NCBI RefSeq assembly: GCF_000321225.1
Contig: NW_004450323.1
Span: forward strand, 1,466,085-1,530,084
DNA from: Odobenus rosmarus divergens
Taxonomy: Eukaryota > Chordata > Mammalia > Carnivora > Odobenidae
DNA: 64,000 bases
Direction of reading: 5' to 3'
In this document: in pieces, positions 22,468 through 33,740 of the stretch
How the letters are laid out: each line of letters starts with the position of its first letter
Numbering within the stretch: position 1 is the stretch's first letter
Notes under the pieces: model-generated
The model's database searches: none
What the model was told of the DNA's origin: nothing
Seen by the model: only the letters and a program-made list of their open reading frames with translations
Made by a program: the position numbers and the translations under genes

Positions 22468-22889
22468 GTTTTTTTTTTTTATTTTGTTAGTCACCATACA
22501 GTACATCATTAGTTTTTGAAGAAGTGTTCCATGATTCATTGTTTGTGTATAATACCCAGTGCTCCATGCAATACGGGCCCTCCTTAATACCCATCGCCGG
22601 GCCAACCCATCCCCCCACCCCCCTCCCCTTTAAAATCCTCAGTTTGTTTCTTTCTTTTTTTTTTTTTTTTTAAAGATTTTATTCATTTATTTGACAGAGA
22701 CACAGTGAGAGAGGGAACACAAGCAGGGGGAGATGGGAGAGGGAGAAGCAGGCTTCCCGCAGAGCAGGGAGCCCGATGCGGGGCTTGATCCCAGGACCCT
22801 GGGATCATGACCTGAGCTGCAGGCAGACGCTTAACGACTGAGCCACCCAGGCGCCCCCCTCAGTTTGTTTCTTGGAGTTCGTAGTCTCT
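22468..22889 (-). mobile_element. 5'-truncated L1 3' end, hosting a SINE
   Basis: Reverse L1 3' end (CACCATACAGTACATCATTA, AATACCCAGTGCTCCATGCA, AACCCATCCCCCCACCCCCC, CCTCAGTTTGTTTCTT) resumed after the nested SINE. GAGGACAA on both sides (22455 and 22891) may be its target duplication. Confidence 0.82.
22653..22857 (-). mobile_element. Can-SINE inside L1
   Basis: Reverse young copy with a perfect 16-bp duplication CCTCAGTTTGTTTCTT at 22637-22652 and 22858-22873. Confidence 0.96.
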
Positions 22890-23189
22890 TGAGGACAACA
22901 TGTTGATTAAGTAGACATAGTCTTCTCTTATTTGTTAGGGATGACCTGCAGTATTTAGAAAGACCATAGATTAGGAATGAGGAGCTATAAATCCTTAGAC
23001 CTAGTTCTGTTACTGACTCTTCATAAAGAATTAGTGAACAAGTGATTTTTTTGAAGATTGAAGGGCTGAAATGTAATTATTCAGGAAAGTGGGAAGTTTT
23101 TAGATTATTGTGTGACTTATTTAGGGTAAATTGGTAAAGTTGTAATTCAGAGTAATCCATGTGCTTTTGAGGCTTTTTCTGTACCTTAG

Positions 23190-23600
23190 AGCAGTGGTTC
23201 TTAAACTTTTTGCTTTGGGACCACTTGAAACTCTTGACAATTATTGAGGATTCCAATGTCTACTGACATATGCTGTGTTAGAAATTAAAACTGAGAAATG
23301 CTTAAAACACAGGAGTATATAAGCATACCTACTAGACGCTGTTTACTTGTCAAAGAACAAGAGTGAAAAAGCAAATGAAGTTTTGTATTATTATTAAAAA
23401 AGAGAGTTTGGATCTTTTGGGCTCCCTGAAAGGCTTTCTGTTTTCTTAAGTTTGTTTAAGTAATCTCTACACCTAATGTGGGGCTCGATCTCACGACTCC
23501 AAGATCAAGAATTGCATCTTCTTCTGGCTGAGCCAGCCAGGCGCCCCTCCCTGAAAGGGTTTCTGAGAGTTGTTGCCATGGAGCATAGGACTCCTTTCAG
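23190..23600. mobile_element. Ancient DNA-transposon-like (hAT MER) remnant
   Basis: GAGCAGTGGTTCTTAAACTT, AATTATTGAGGATTCC and TTAGAAATTAAAACTGAGAA are familiar from an old mammalian hAT-related MER family; the exact family is not certain. A tRNA-like SINE sits inside it. Confidence 0.5.
23441..23547 (-). mobile_element. Short tRNA-Lys-like SINE
   Basis: A 107-bp reverse element without the long CT-rich body: GTAATCTCTACACCTAATGT, then the tRNA-like part, then GCCAGCCAGGCGCCCC. Duplication TCCCTGAAAGGCTTTCTG / TCCCTGAAAGGGTTTCTG on either side. Same type as 31309 and 56533. Confidence 0.88.
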
Positions 23601-23814
23601 AAAGTTCAGAGATGGCCTGAGAAAAAGTTCTCTAGTTTTAGGAAGCACAAAGAGGGATAAGGGAATCTCTTGGGTGAGAATTCTCTGGTATCTCCCCTAC
23701 TACAAAGGATGTTCATTCGGGAAAAGTGAAGTTGGCTTCCTTGGGATTCCCAATTCCATTCTCTTTTCGAATTGAATTAGTAGATAGGTGGTCAGCTTGT
23801 CATTAAGGAGAATG

Positions 23815-24212
23815 GAATAAACACTTATTGAGCAGTTAGGAACCCAGTGTCAGCTGTTTTCCATGGGTTAATCTCCTTTAATCTTCATAAGATAGATGAT
23901 TTATTATTTTCATTTTATTTTTTTTTAAGATTTTATCATTTGAGAAAGAGAATGAGAGACAGAGAGCACGAGAGGGAAGAGGGTCAGAGGGAGAAGCAGA
24001 CTCCCCGCTGAGCAGGGAGCCTGATGTGGGACTCTATCCCAGGACTCCAGGATCATGACCCGAGCCCAAGGCAGTCGCTTAACCAACTGAGCCACCCAGG
24101 CGCCCTATTATTTTCATTTTAGAGAGATTAATCAATTTGTTCATGGCTACACACCTAGCAAGTAGTAGAGCCAGAATTTGAAATAGAATCTGTCATAATT
24201 TGGAGCTCTTGC
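23815..24212 (-). mobile_element. MIR element split by a Can-SINE
   Basis: TTAATCTCCTTTAATCTTCA before, and CTAGCAAGTAGTAGAGCCAG after the SINE, are a diverged reverse MIR. Confidence 0.6.
23918..24105 (-). mobile_element. Can-SINE inside MIR
   Basis: Reverse copy with a perfect 16-bp duplication TATTATTTTCATTTTA at 23902-23917 and 24106-24121. Confidence 0.95.
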
Positions 24213-24216
24213 TTTT

Positions 24217-24414
24217 TTTTTTTGTTTTTAAGATTTTATTTATTTGACAGAGAGAGACACAGCAAGAGAGGGAACACAAAGCAGGGGGAGTGGGAGAGGG
24301 AGAAGCAGGCTTCCTGCGGAGCAGGGAGCCGGATGTGGGGCTCAAGCTCAGGACCCTGGGATCATGACCTGAGCCGAAGGCAGATGCTTAACGACTGAGC
24401 CACCCAGGCGCCCC
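24217..24414 (-). mobile_element. Can-SINE
   Basis: Reverse young copy; duplication TGGAGCTCTTGCTTTT / TGGAACTCTTGCTTTT at 24201 and 24415. Confidence 0.95.
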
Positions 24415-24469
24415 TGGAACTCTTGCTTTTATACAGAATTGTAAATAGCAACAGTGGTGGTACCAGGGG

Positions 24470-24625
24470 CCGTAACAACAACTGTGATTTTCTGAGGGCT
24501 TACGGTGTTAGGCACTGTGGTAAGTACTTTCAAAACATTTTCTCTTTAGAGCAGGCCATTTAGATAGGTTGATAGCTAGCTCTGTTTATAGATTGGGGAA
24601 ACTGAGTGTTAGGGCCATTGAGTAA
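24470..24625 (-). mobile_element. MIR remnant
   Basis: GTTAGGCACTGTGGTAAGTA and ATAGATTGGGGAAACTGAG in reverse MIR order. Confidence 0.55.
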
Positions 24626-25224
24626 TTGATATGTTGATACTGCTAATTGTGGCTTCTCTTAATTCCTACATCATATTGCTTTATGAAAAACCAATAAATT
24701 CATTCATTTATACATACATACAGTTACATGTGGTCTGTTCTTGAGCGCCTGCTGAAGTATTGGCTGTTTTTAGTCCCAAGTCTCAGTCTGCATGGTTTGG
24801 AGGTAGTGGAGTGTGGTCTGGAGGTCAGAGTTAATTTATGTTTTCCCCAAGATTATCTGTGTAACTATTATTAGTTAGGCAGTTGAGTTGGTAAATAGAG
24901 GGCCTTATGAAGATGAGGCCATAAGAAAGGGATAAGATATTAGTTGTAAGAGTAAAAAGAGGAAGATAAAAATGGGCATAGCTGTTGCTATGCCAAATTG
25001 TGGCATTTGGCTTCTAGATGATAGATCATGGAATGTTAATTAGACCTGTAAGGAATCTCAGAGATTATTTAGCCCAATTCCTTTTTTACTTTAATGGGAA
25101 GTGAGGTTTAGAGGGGTTAAGTGATTCGAGGTTACATGATGTAGTTAGTGGCTGAGTTAACACAATTAATCCTGTTTCATTTTATTGCTTATTATTTTGC
25201 CTTATATGCTAGTAGGTTCATATG

Positions 25225-25320
25225 CATACAGAGGACAAACTCTGAAACCAGACTGCCTAGTTCATATTCCACCTCCACAATTTACTAGCTGAGAGACCTC
25301 AGGCAAGTCACTTGACCTCT
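25225..25320 (+). mobile_element. MIR fragment ending at an orphan SINE head
   Basis: CAGACTGCCTAGTTCATATT, ACTAGCTGAGAGACCTCAGG and CAAGTCACTTGACCTCTCTT are sense MIR, breaking off exactly where Can-SINE sequence begins. Confidence 0.7.
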
Positions 25321-25349
25321 CTTAACCAACTGAGCCATGGAGGCGCCCT
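25321..25349 (-). mobile_element. Orphan Can-SINE head (29 bp)
   Basis: CTTAACCAACTGAGCCATGG followed by AGGCGCCCT is the reverse complement of the first ~29 bases of a Can-SINE. Neither the body nor the poly(A) end is present. Confidence 0.75.
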
Positions 25350-25724
25350 GTATTTTTTTTAAATTGGGGTGAAATTCACCTGTGTATTCTTAAGTATGAC
25401 CAAATAGCTTGAGTGAGTTGTTTGTTTTTAGTTATTTTCAATTTTCTAATGAAAATTTAATTTCTAATACTAGAATTGGTTTTAGAGTTGAGAAAGACCT
25501 TTCAACCCCTATGTTTTATAGATGAATAAATTGAGGGTAGAGAAGCCAAGATTATGTGGTCAGAGTCTTAAAACTAGCTGATAGGAGAGGCTGGAATAAG
25601 AATATTGGCTTCCTGCTCGCTACTGTACCTTGCTGAAGCTTGTCACTGCTGTATAAATGTGTGTTGTTGTTGTTGCTTTTAAATTTTAAGAATGAATTTT
25701 CTTTGTAAGAGTGAATATGAATTT

Positions 25725-25918
25725 TTTTTTAAAGATTTTATTTATTCATCTGAGAGAGAGAGAATGAGAGATAGAGAGCACAAGAGGGAAGAGGGTCAGA
25801 GGGAGAAGCAAACTCCCCGCTGAGCAGGGAGCCCGATGTGGGACTCGATCCTGGGACTCCAGGATCATGACCTGAGCCGAAGGCAGTCGCTTAACCAACT
25901 GAGCCACCCAGGCGCCCC
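25725..25918 (-). mobile_element. Can-SINE
   Basis: Reverse copy; duplication AAGAGTGAATATGAATTT / AAGAGTCAATATGAATTT at 25707-25724 and 25919-25936. Confidence 0.95.
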
Positions 25919-26444
25919 AAGAGTCAATATGAATTTAAATGTTCTAATGATTATTCAGATACTCTGCATTAATACACTTACCTGAATCTAATCCGTTAGA
26001 TCACATTATCAATCTAAAATAATTCTTGTCTGTGTCAGTTAAAAGACTGAGTAAATGAAGAGACTCACACCTTTGAAATACTGTTGTTTACTCTACTACA
26101 GAAAATTGGCCATTGCCCTGTCTAGGTAGAAACATATCTTAGTTGAGAAGACAGGACTGAGGAATTATGGTAAAGCTTGAAGGGTTAGATAGGAATGAGC
26201 AAGGCTCAGGAAAGTTGAAAAATCATTTGGCTATTCCTCTGTAATATATGTGTTTGAATGTTAACTCAGGTTACATCTGTTACCTGTACATTAGGAGTAA
26301 CTCTCCCTCCCCCTAAGACTTCTTTTGACATGTTACCAAGCCAAATCAGGACGTAGAGAAGATCAGAATATATATTAAATCAATTCACGAAGTATTCCTG
26401 AATGACTGCTTCCGGTTTTTTTTAATGATAAAGGGATAACGATA

Positions 26445-26645
26445 ATACTACCAGCTAATGTTTATTGAGTGTTTCTGATGTGCCAGGCATTTTACATTTA
26501 ATCCTTATCCTCTAAGGCAGGTTTTGTTATCCTTGTTTTAAGAAGACACTGAATCTTAGATTGAGTAAGTTGCCCAAGGTCATATAGCTAGTGAGTGGTA
26601 AAAGCTGGAATTCAAACACAGGTGTGTCTTGTTTCAGAGCCTGGA
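26445..26645 (-). mobile_element. MIR element
   Basis: GTGCCAGGCATTTTACATTT, TTGCCCAAGGTCATATAGCT and GCTGGAATTCAAACACAGGT are reverse MIR, nearly full length. Confidence 0.75.
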
Positions 26646-26689
26646 TTTTTAACATGGTATTATGCTGTCAGAATCATGCAAGAGGCTAG

Positions 26690-28100
26690 AGATGTAAAGA
26701 TAAGTCCCTGTCTTCGAGGAGCTCATAACTTGGGTGGTTTCCTCATCATAGTATACTGTGATTGTGTTACAGAGGAATGCCAATTGATTTTGCTCTGGAG
26801 ATCAAAAGTATTTATCTTGGAAATTTACACAGAGGTGGCATTTGAACTGGGTATCAGAGATTGAGTAGGGTTTGATCACATGGTGAAGAGGAGAAAGGGC
26901 ACTGGGGGCAATCTAGGCAGATAGAGTAATATTGAACAAAGGCATAAATAGGTGAAAATATCTAAGCATATTAATGAACTCTGGTTTAGTAGATAGGCTG
27001 GAGAACTGATGAGGTAAGGTTGGAAGGGAGGACTAGGAGGGATCAAGGGGTGAAGGGATGAGTACCTTCCTCAATTTAAACACTTCCTGGGTGTGAACCA
27101 TCAAGGATTTTAAAGAAGAAGTTAGTAGGGAGGGATCAGTACAAAGTGAGATGTATAATTTAGATCTTGGAGGATGCATTGGAGAGAATAAGACCAAAGA
27201 CAGGAAAACCAGACAGTATGGCCAAAAATATTGAGGGCTTGAATCAATAGCTTATTTAATCAATTTTAGTGTGTATTTTCCCCATATTGTAACATTGAAA
27301 TCAGAATACATCTTATAGTTAATGCTGTGTCATAGACTAATTGGCAGGCATGTTTTTCATTTCTAGAATCACAAAAAATAATGGTGTATGTTACTGTTAG
27401 TGACATCTTAGATTTGATTAAATTTGATAGAAATAATATATAAAATTTACTTGATGCTTACTGTGTGTATGTCAGGTAGAGTGTATATGCCAGCATCTGG
27501 CAGTGTCTGCCATATTTAGCAACTTTTTTTTTTTTTTTTAAATAACACAAAGTGAAGGCCATGGGATCCGCCTGGGGTGTCATTAAGGGTTGAGAAAGAT
27601 TCATAAGAGCCTGGTTGAAGAGTGAATGGGGAAAATAAGAAAAGTTCATGTTTGTCCCCACAGAGTGTGGCTAAAGCTCTAGAAATGAATAACTTTGGTA
27701 TCGATTTAGAGTTTGCTTATATTGTTTTGTCAGTGATTGCAGATTTAGTCTTTTTATGTAATAAACTCAAATGCAGTTGGTGATAATGAAATTGAGATAC
27801 AGTCTTTCTTTTGTTTTTCAAATGTTTTCATAATAGCAGGTAACAAAGGTATTGATAATCAGGTAAGGCACCACTTCTTATCACAGAGTTCATCATATTA
27901 CGATAAACCTTTCTTTTTGAGTCAAAATACTTATTGAAATATGAGTATTAAAATATAACTATCTCAAATTATACTGCCATTAGGTATTTGCTATAGAGGG
28001 CTACAAAATGTTTTCTCTAGAATTTGTTTGCTTCGTATCATGGACTTTGAAAAGTTCAGTTCTTAATAGATGGAAAAATTAGAAATTACATTGATTTAGA
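26690..28100. other. Old repeat-like then unique intronic sequence
   Basis: 26690-27200 shares phrasing with the ancient repeat at 1-700 and 55620-55760 (for example CAAAGGCATAAATAGG, AGGATTTTAAAGAAG). 27200-28100 is unique AT-rich sequence with a T-run at 27523-27539. Confidence 0.35.
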
Positions 28101-28109
28101 GACCATTGA

Positions 28110-28330
28110 GTTTGAAATTATAATAACCCTGTGAGCCTGGGCAGGTCATTTAGCCTTTCTGTGTTAAAATTTTCTCATCCTTAAATTGGGTATAATAATG
28201 TCTACTTTAGAGGATCATGTGAAATGAAATGAATTAATAATTGGAAAGCACTTAGGACACTACATATGTACAGTAAGTAATAATACTCTGTGTAGTAAGT
28301 GTTGTATATGTATTAGCCATTATTACATAT
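28110..28330 (+). mobile_element. MIR remnant
   Basis: GTGAGCCTGGGCAGGTCATT, CTCATCCTTAAATTGGGTAT and AAGCACTTAGGACACTACAT in sense MIR order. Confidence 0.65.
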
Positions 28331-28500
28331 CTATCCCTAGTGTTTTGAAACAAACAGTTGAGCAGGGTACTAGTTGATTTATTTATTCTTGAGACAACTT
28401 GGGGAAGGGAGTCAGTGAAACTCTAACTAGGAAGAAAACAACTTAGATACTATTCATTCAATTATTGGACAAATGGAAGTTGAAAGAATCTTACCTTTTT

Positions 28501-28682
28501 TTTAAAGATTTTATTTATTTATTTGACAGAGCGAGAGAGGGAACACAAGCAGGGGGAGTGGGAGAGGGAGAAGCAGGCCTCCCACGGAGCAGGGAGCCCG
28601 ATGTGGGGCTCCATCCCAGGACCCTGGGATCATGACCTGAGCCGAAGGCAGACGCTTAACGACTGAGCCACCCAGGTGCCCC
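28501..28682 (-). mobile_element. Can-SINE
   Basis: Reverse copy; duplication AAGAATCTTACCTTTTT / AAGAATTTTACCTTTTT at 28484 and 28683. Confidence 0.95.
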
Positions 28683-29299
28683 AAGAATTTTACCTTTTTA
28701 AAAAAGTCTGGTATTTCACAGAACATAAAGTTTATGTTACTATGTGTTGACAGTTATTGATGAAATAAAAATATTAATTTATACATTTTTTGAAAGTTTC
28801 TTTGATTTTTGAGATAGATGAAAACCTGGGAAGAAAGTTGATAACTTTTTCCTTTTTTCTTCCACACTTTTGTTGTGAAGTCTTATTAGAATTGATTGAT
28901 AAACATACAATATTAGAGAAAAAAATGTTTTAGGAAAAGAAATTATCAAATACAATATTTTAAAATTCTCCCTTGACCTTTCTTTCATTTTAAAGACAGT
29001 ATTATATAACATGGTGGGTTTTATGTAGGGAACAGTTAATAAACCATTGTTTATTTACAACTTTAATTACAATGATTTAAAAATTTTAAGTGATCAATAA
29101 TTATTAATAACAATGTACTGTGCTATTTTGGGAATCTGCCCTGTTAAAACAATATCCTATTAAAGTTAACATCTTCCTTCCAAATGATGTAATATGCAAA
29201 CATACACAATATTGTAGTAGTTGGATCATTTTATTATCATTAATATTTGAAATTAAATAAAAATATCATTGGTAAAAGATAAAGTAATACTATTAAACC

Positions 29300-29480
29300 T
29301 TTTTTTTTTTAAAATTTTTTTTATTTATTTGAGAAAGAGAATGAGAGAGAGAGAGAGAGCACATGAGAGGAGGGAGGGTCAGAGGGAGAAGCAGACTCCC
29401 TGCTGAGCAGGGAGCCCGATGCAGGATCATGACCTGAGCCGAAGGCAGTCGCTTAACCAACTGAGCCACCCAGGTGCCCC
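29300..29480 (-). mobile_element. Can-SINE with internal deletion
   Basis: Reverse copy lacking about 20 bases of the body: CCCGATG joins directly to CAGGATCATGACC. It shares its target with the next SINE. Confidence 0.93.
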
Positions 29481-29490
29481 TAAACCTTTT

Positions 29491-29656
29491 TTTTTTTTTT
29501 TTAAAGAAAGGGAGGGAGGAGGGGCAGAGGGAGAGGATGAGAATCCCAAGCAGACTCCACAGCTCAATGTGAGGCTTGATCTCACAATCCTGAGATCATG
29601 ACCCAAGCTGAAATCAAGAGTTGGACACTTAACCGACTGAGTCACCCAGGCATCCC
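29491..29656 (-). mobile_element. Can-SINE (old type), same target site
   Basis: Reverse copy of the older GAGGGGCAGAGGGAGAGGAT type. Flanks are TAAACCTTTT (29481) and CTATTAAACATTTTT (29657). Confidence 0.9.
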
Positions 29657-29679
29657 CTATTAAACATTTTTGAATGCAT

Positions 29680-30375
29680 CACTTTCTAGTGCCTAGCACA
29701 GTGATTTGTTACGTAGGTGCTTCAGTGTTTATGCATTTTATAGGTAGTGAAGGAGGGAAGAATTCACTCTAAAGGTTTAAACCTAGGGAAACTGGTAGAG
29801 AATAGCTACTTTTGGGGATGGTAAACTTGTGAAATTAGGTCTTAAATATGTTGATTTTGTGTGTGAAATGTTTATATGTAGAGAAGGAGCTAGAATTTGA
29901 AAAATTGTATCAACAGATTATCATAATTGAGATAGTAATTAAAGAGTTCACTAAGGGAAAGTGTGTAAGGCAGAAAAGTAGAGATGCAAATAGAGGAAGT
30001 CTTGGAAAATATATTGTCACAGGAGTCAAGAGTTGTAAAGATAAATGGATTACTAGCAGTGACATGCTGTGTAGACAGGTCAGTGAGAATGAGAATAAAG
30101 ATAGGCCTTGGATATTATGACAAAAGGAGCTTCTTGGTGGATTCGGAACATAAATTATCTTTTGCAAACTGACTTCCAGGTTTTAAGAAGTTAAAGTCAA
30201 TGATACAACATGTGTGTAATTTTCATTTGAGAAATGTGGCTACTAACAGAGTGAGGAAAATAAGATAGAACCTTTAGGAGCAAGTAGGATAAAGCTTTAA
30301 AAGGTTCTTTGAGGATATATGAGATCTGTTCATATATGAAGGCAGTAGAGAAAGTAGCTTTAATTTTGTCTGAAT
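29680..30375. other. Unique intronic sequence
   Basis: No repeat or exon recognised; overlapping short ORFs on both strands lack support. Confidence 0.4.
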
Positions 30376-30379
30376 TTTT

Positions 30380-30570
30380 GGCTTTAATTGCATTTCCCTC
30401 ATTTACTGGCTGTGAGATGTTCACAGAGTTATTTCTCTGAACCTCAGTTTTCCTGTGTGTAAAATGGGGATACTATTTATTTTTCAGGCTTATTGTGAGA
30501 ATTAGATGTAATAATATATGAAAGTGCCAGCAAGGGGTGAAAATACTCTTCAGTAAAGTATGGCTGTTAA
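30380..30570 (+). mobile_element. MIR element
   Basis: TTTACTGGCTGTGAGATGTT, CTGAACCTCAGTTTTCCTGT and GTAAAATGGGGATACTATT in sense order. Confidence 0.75.
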
Positions 30571-30783
30571 TTTCTGTCATTATTAAAAATAAACCACTGG
30601 AGTAACTTTTATTCATTTATTTAACAGACATTTTATTTTAGGGTGTTAGTGCTTAATCCAATAAGACTCTCTTTCAATGTCATGAAACTTCTTGGAAAGC
30701 AAATGATGGTAGCTGGACTTTTAGTATCTGTTCCTTGAGAAACTACCTTCTGACAAAATGAATTACTGTATTTCATAGATTCT

Positions 30784-30970
30784 TTTTTTTTTTTTTTAAA
30801 GATTATTTATTTGACAGAGAGAGACAGCAAGAGAGAGAGAGAGAGAGAACACAAGCAGGGGGAGTGGGAGAGGGAGAAGCAGGCTCCCCGCAGAGCAGGG
30901 AGCCCAATGCGGGGCTCAATCCCAGGACTGCCGAAAGCAGACGCTTAACGACTGAGCCACCCAGGCGCCC
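30784..30970 (-). mobile_element. Can-SINE with internal deletion
   Basis: Reverse copy in which CCCAGGACTG joins CCGAAAGCAG, losing about 20 bases. Perfect 18-bp duplication CTGTATTTCATAGATTCT at 30766-30783 and 30971-30988. Confidence 0.95.
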
Positions 30971-31308
30971 CTGTATTTCATAGATTCTAAGATGCACACT
31001 CCCCTCTTCCACATTCCAATACCTCTGAAATCGGGATTTGTCTCATAGATGTCATAGTTTAATTGGTAATGTTTTTCTTTCTTAATGATTCATAAAATAA
31101 TGGTGTGCCTTGACAATTGATGATGTCTTAGATTCAATGAGATATGGTAGTATTTTATTAAGTACAAATATCTTCATGTATTTTGACAAGTAGTATTTTT
31201 GTGGAAAACATTATTTAGCCTACAGAGAATATCTAGTTTAATAAGGTTTTGTGATACTGAAATTGGAGCTGTGATGTGGTCTAACACCCATCGATTAGAA
31301 ACCGTTTT

Positions 31309-31417
31309 TGGGGCCACTGGCTGGCTCAGTTGGAAGAGCATGCAACTCTCGATCTCAGGGTTTTAAGTTCGAGCCCCATGTTGGGTGTAGAGATTTCTTT
31401 CAAAAAAAAAAAGAAGA
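31309..31417 (+). mobile_element. Short tRNA-Lys-like SINE with intact A and B boxes
   Basis: About 75 bases resemble a whole tRNA-Lys: TGGCTCAGTTGGAAGAGCAT (A box) and AAGTTCGAGCCCCATGTTGG (B box). They are followed by GTGTAGAGATTTCTTTC and an A-tail, without the CT-rich Can-SINE body. Duplication AGAAACCGTTT / AGAAACCATTT. It is a retroposon, not a tRNA gene. Confidence 0.88.
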
Positions 31418-31429
31418 AGAAACCATTTG

Positions 31430-32335
31430 TATAGACATAGGAAACACCATTGCAGAGCTTTTGGATTCCTTTTTGTTTTTGTCCAGATAAACTGGCAAAC
31501 TGTTACTAAGAGCAAAAGTGAGAATTTTGTGTTGTGATAATTACTATTTTTCGGCAAAATCTAACACGTTTTACCAACCTGTATAAAACTTACATGTTAA
31601 AAAGAGCTGGAAGCCAAAAGCATTAAGAGCTTATCTTGTGACTAGTAAATAAGAATGGTTTGAATTTTGTGTAGAAATAAAAGATAATGAAAATTGGGAA
31701 AAATAAGAAAGGACTTTGCGTTTTGATTTTTCATGAAACTGGAACTGCTATAAAAGAATTCAATAAAAGTAACAATAGCTGAAACTTTAAAAAATTAACT
31801 GATGTGCTGATTTTGGACGTTCAGGTTTAGGTTTTGTGTTACAAAAAGTCTGTGAAGTTTACCAATACATTTTAAATTTGTACTGTGCTGTAAAAATTAA
31901 CGTGAGATTGCTCTCTGCCCTCAGAATTTACAGCTGCTATCACAATAATGTAAGAATGAGCCGTATAGATTTAATTAGTTAGAAGAGAGTATTTGTTATC
32001 AGCTTTGTTTTATCATCAGAATAGTATCCTTAGACAAGGAAGATGCTGATTTATTCTGTCAGACCTGCTCCAGCTTCGAAGTGTGGCTGCATGACTTCCC
32101 AAGGGCATTCAGTTTAAGTTAAATTACAATGTTGGTGGCTTTGACATGGGAATGCAATTTTGTTTATTATTGCTAAATATATCACTTCAAATTTCATAAT
32201 TTTCCTTTCCATAATTTTGTATACTTATAGGAATAAGAATCTTAGCTACTTTGATCAAGAGGAGCAGTAGATGTTGGTTATTATCTAATAACATGTACAT
32301 TTTGTGACATAATGATATTTTTCAAATCTACCTTA
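31430..32335. other. Unique intronic sequence
   Basis: Nothing recognised; part of a 3.2-kb stretch without Can-SINEs (31418-34654). Confidence 0.45.
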
Positions 32336-32337
32336 TG

Positions 32338-32885
32338 TATTAATTATCTATTGCTATATAACAAGTTACCACCAAACTTAGTAGCTTAAAACAATAATAA
32401 ACATTTATCTCAGGCTGTTCCTGTGTGTCAAGATTTGGAAGCAGCTTGACTGGGTGTTCTGGCTCAGGGTATTGTGTGCGGTTGCAGTTAAGATGTCAGC
32501 TGGGGCTGCAGTCATCTCAAGACTTGACTGGGACTGGACGATCCAATTCTAGGATAGCTCACTCAGATGGTATGCAAATTTGTGTGTGTGTGTTTTTTTT
32601 TCCAGGAGGCCCTCAGTTCTTTACCACTCAGAACTCTCTATAGGGCTGCTTCTGATTTTTTTATGATTGGCTTCTCCCAGATTAGGTGATCCAAGAGAGA
32701 ACAAAATGAAAATCAGTGTCTTTTATGACGTAGCCTTGGAAGCAGTACTCTGTCATTTATGCAATAATCTATTGGTTATACAGGTCAGCTCTATTTTATT
32801 TGGGAGGCGTTGCACAAGAGCATTATTACCAGGAAGCAGGAATCTTTGGGAGTCCTCTCAGAGGCTGCTTGTTACACCTGATATA
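32338..32885 (-). mobile_element. MaLR/MLT1-like LTR remnant
   Basis: ATTAATTATCTATTGCTATA, TTAGTAGCTTAAAACAATAA, TCAGCTGGGGCTGCAGTCAT and the AGGCTGCTTGTTACA end match a long, decayed MLT1-type LTR in reverse. A (GT)n stretch lies at 32580-32592. Confidence 0.6.
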
Positions 32886-33019
32886 AAAATCTAATGGTTA
32901 AGAAAAGTTTTGGAAATAAAAGGAAGAATATCAGAAAATTGAGTTGTCAAAAATAGAGGTAAATCTTAGAAAATAAGGTTTCATTTGAAATCGTGGGCTA
33001 TGTGTCTTTTTCTCAAGCA

Positions 33020-33225
33020 TGGATTACAGAATTTGCAATACTTGGGCAAGATACCTTAGTAACCCGAGTGTCAGATCTTCAGTGGTAAAATGAGAAGCAC
33101 ACTTACATTAAAGAGTTAAAGCTCTGTGTTTTAAGAGTTAATACATTAAAGAGTTAAAGCAGTGTGTTCAAAATACTCAAAATGATATCTGATAGTAGAC
33201 ATTCAATAAATGTAATAACTATGAT
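33020..33225 (+). mobile_element. MIR-like remnant
   Basis: CTTGGGCAAGATACCTTAGT, GTGGTAAAATGAGAAG and CATTCAATAAATGTAATAAC suggest sense MIR with an internal ATTAAAGAGTTAAAG duplication (33108 and 33147). Confidence 0.5.
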
Positions 33226-33629
33226 TGCTTTTATTATTGATCAGTATTTGTGGCCATCATTTCCTGAGCTCTCATGTATACTTAGCCCAGTCTAATCTAA
33301 GCCTGATCATTCTTCTGAAACCATTTATTGAAGGTTACAGGTAAGCTCCTGATCCTCAGATCTAATAACGTCCATTTAGTCTTTCTTTTTGATCTCTAAG
33401 CAGCTTTTTATTTTTCTTTCCTTTAACTTAAGGTTACATTTTTAAAATCTTGTATATAGATAGTTTAAGTTATAGGTGAAAACCTATAGGTTGGTAAACC
33501 AATGAAGAGTTCACTGAAATAGTATTTGTAGGTAAAAGGATAGGAGGGAATGAATGTAAATGAGGTTGTGATAGTGGCATTGACTGAACCAGATCACTAA
33601 ACTCATGGGTAGAAAGGAGAATGTAAGAA

Positions 33630-33740
33630 TGTTAACTCTGCTAGGACAGGGATTTTTATTTTCCTCGTGATGTATTCTAGGTGTCTAGAGCAGTGCCTGG
33701 CACATAGCAGATACCCAGTGAGTATTTGTTGAATGAGTGA
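33630..33740 (+). mobile_element. LINE-2 3' terminus
   Basis: TAGAGCAGTGCCTGGCACAT and GTGAGTATTTGTTGAATGAG are the L2 3' end. Confidence 0.65.

Noticed and set aside
31309..31384. Functional tRNA-Lys gene
   Set aside because: It has a direct A-tail and flanking target duplications, a non-matching acceptor end and no terminator T-run in the right place. It is a SINE.
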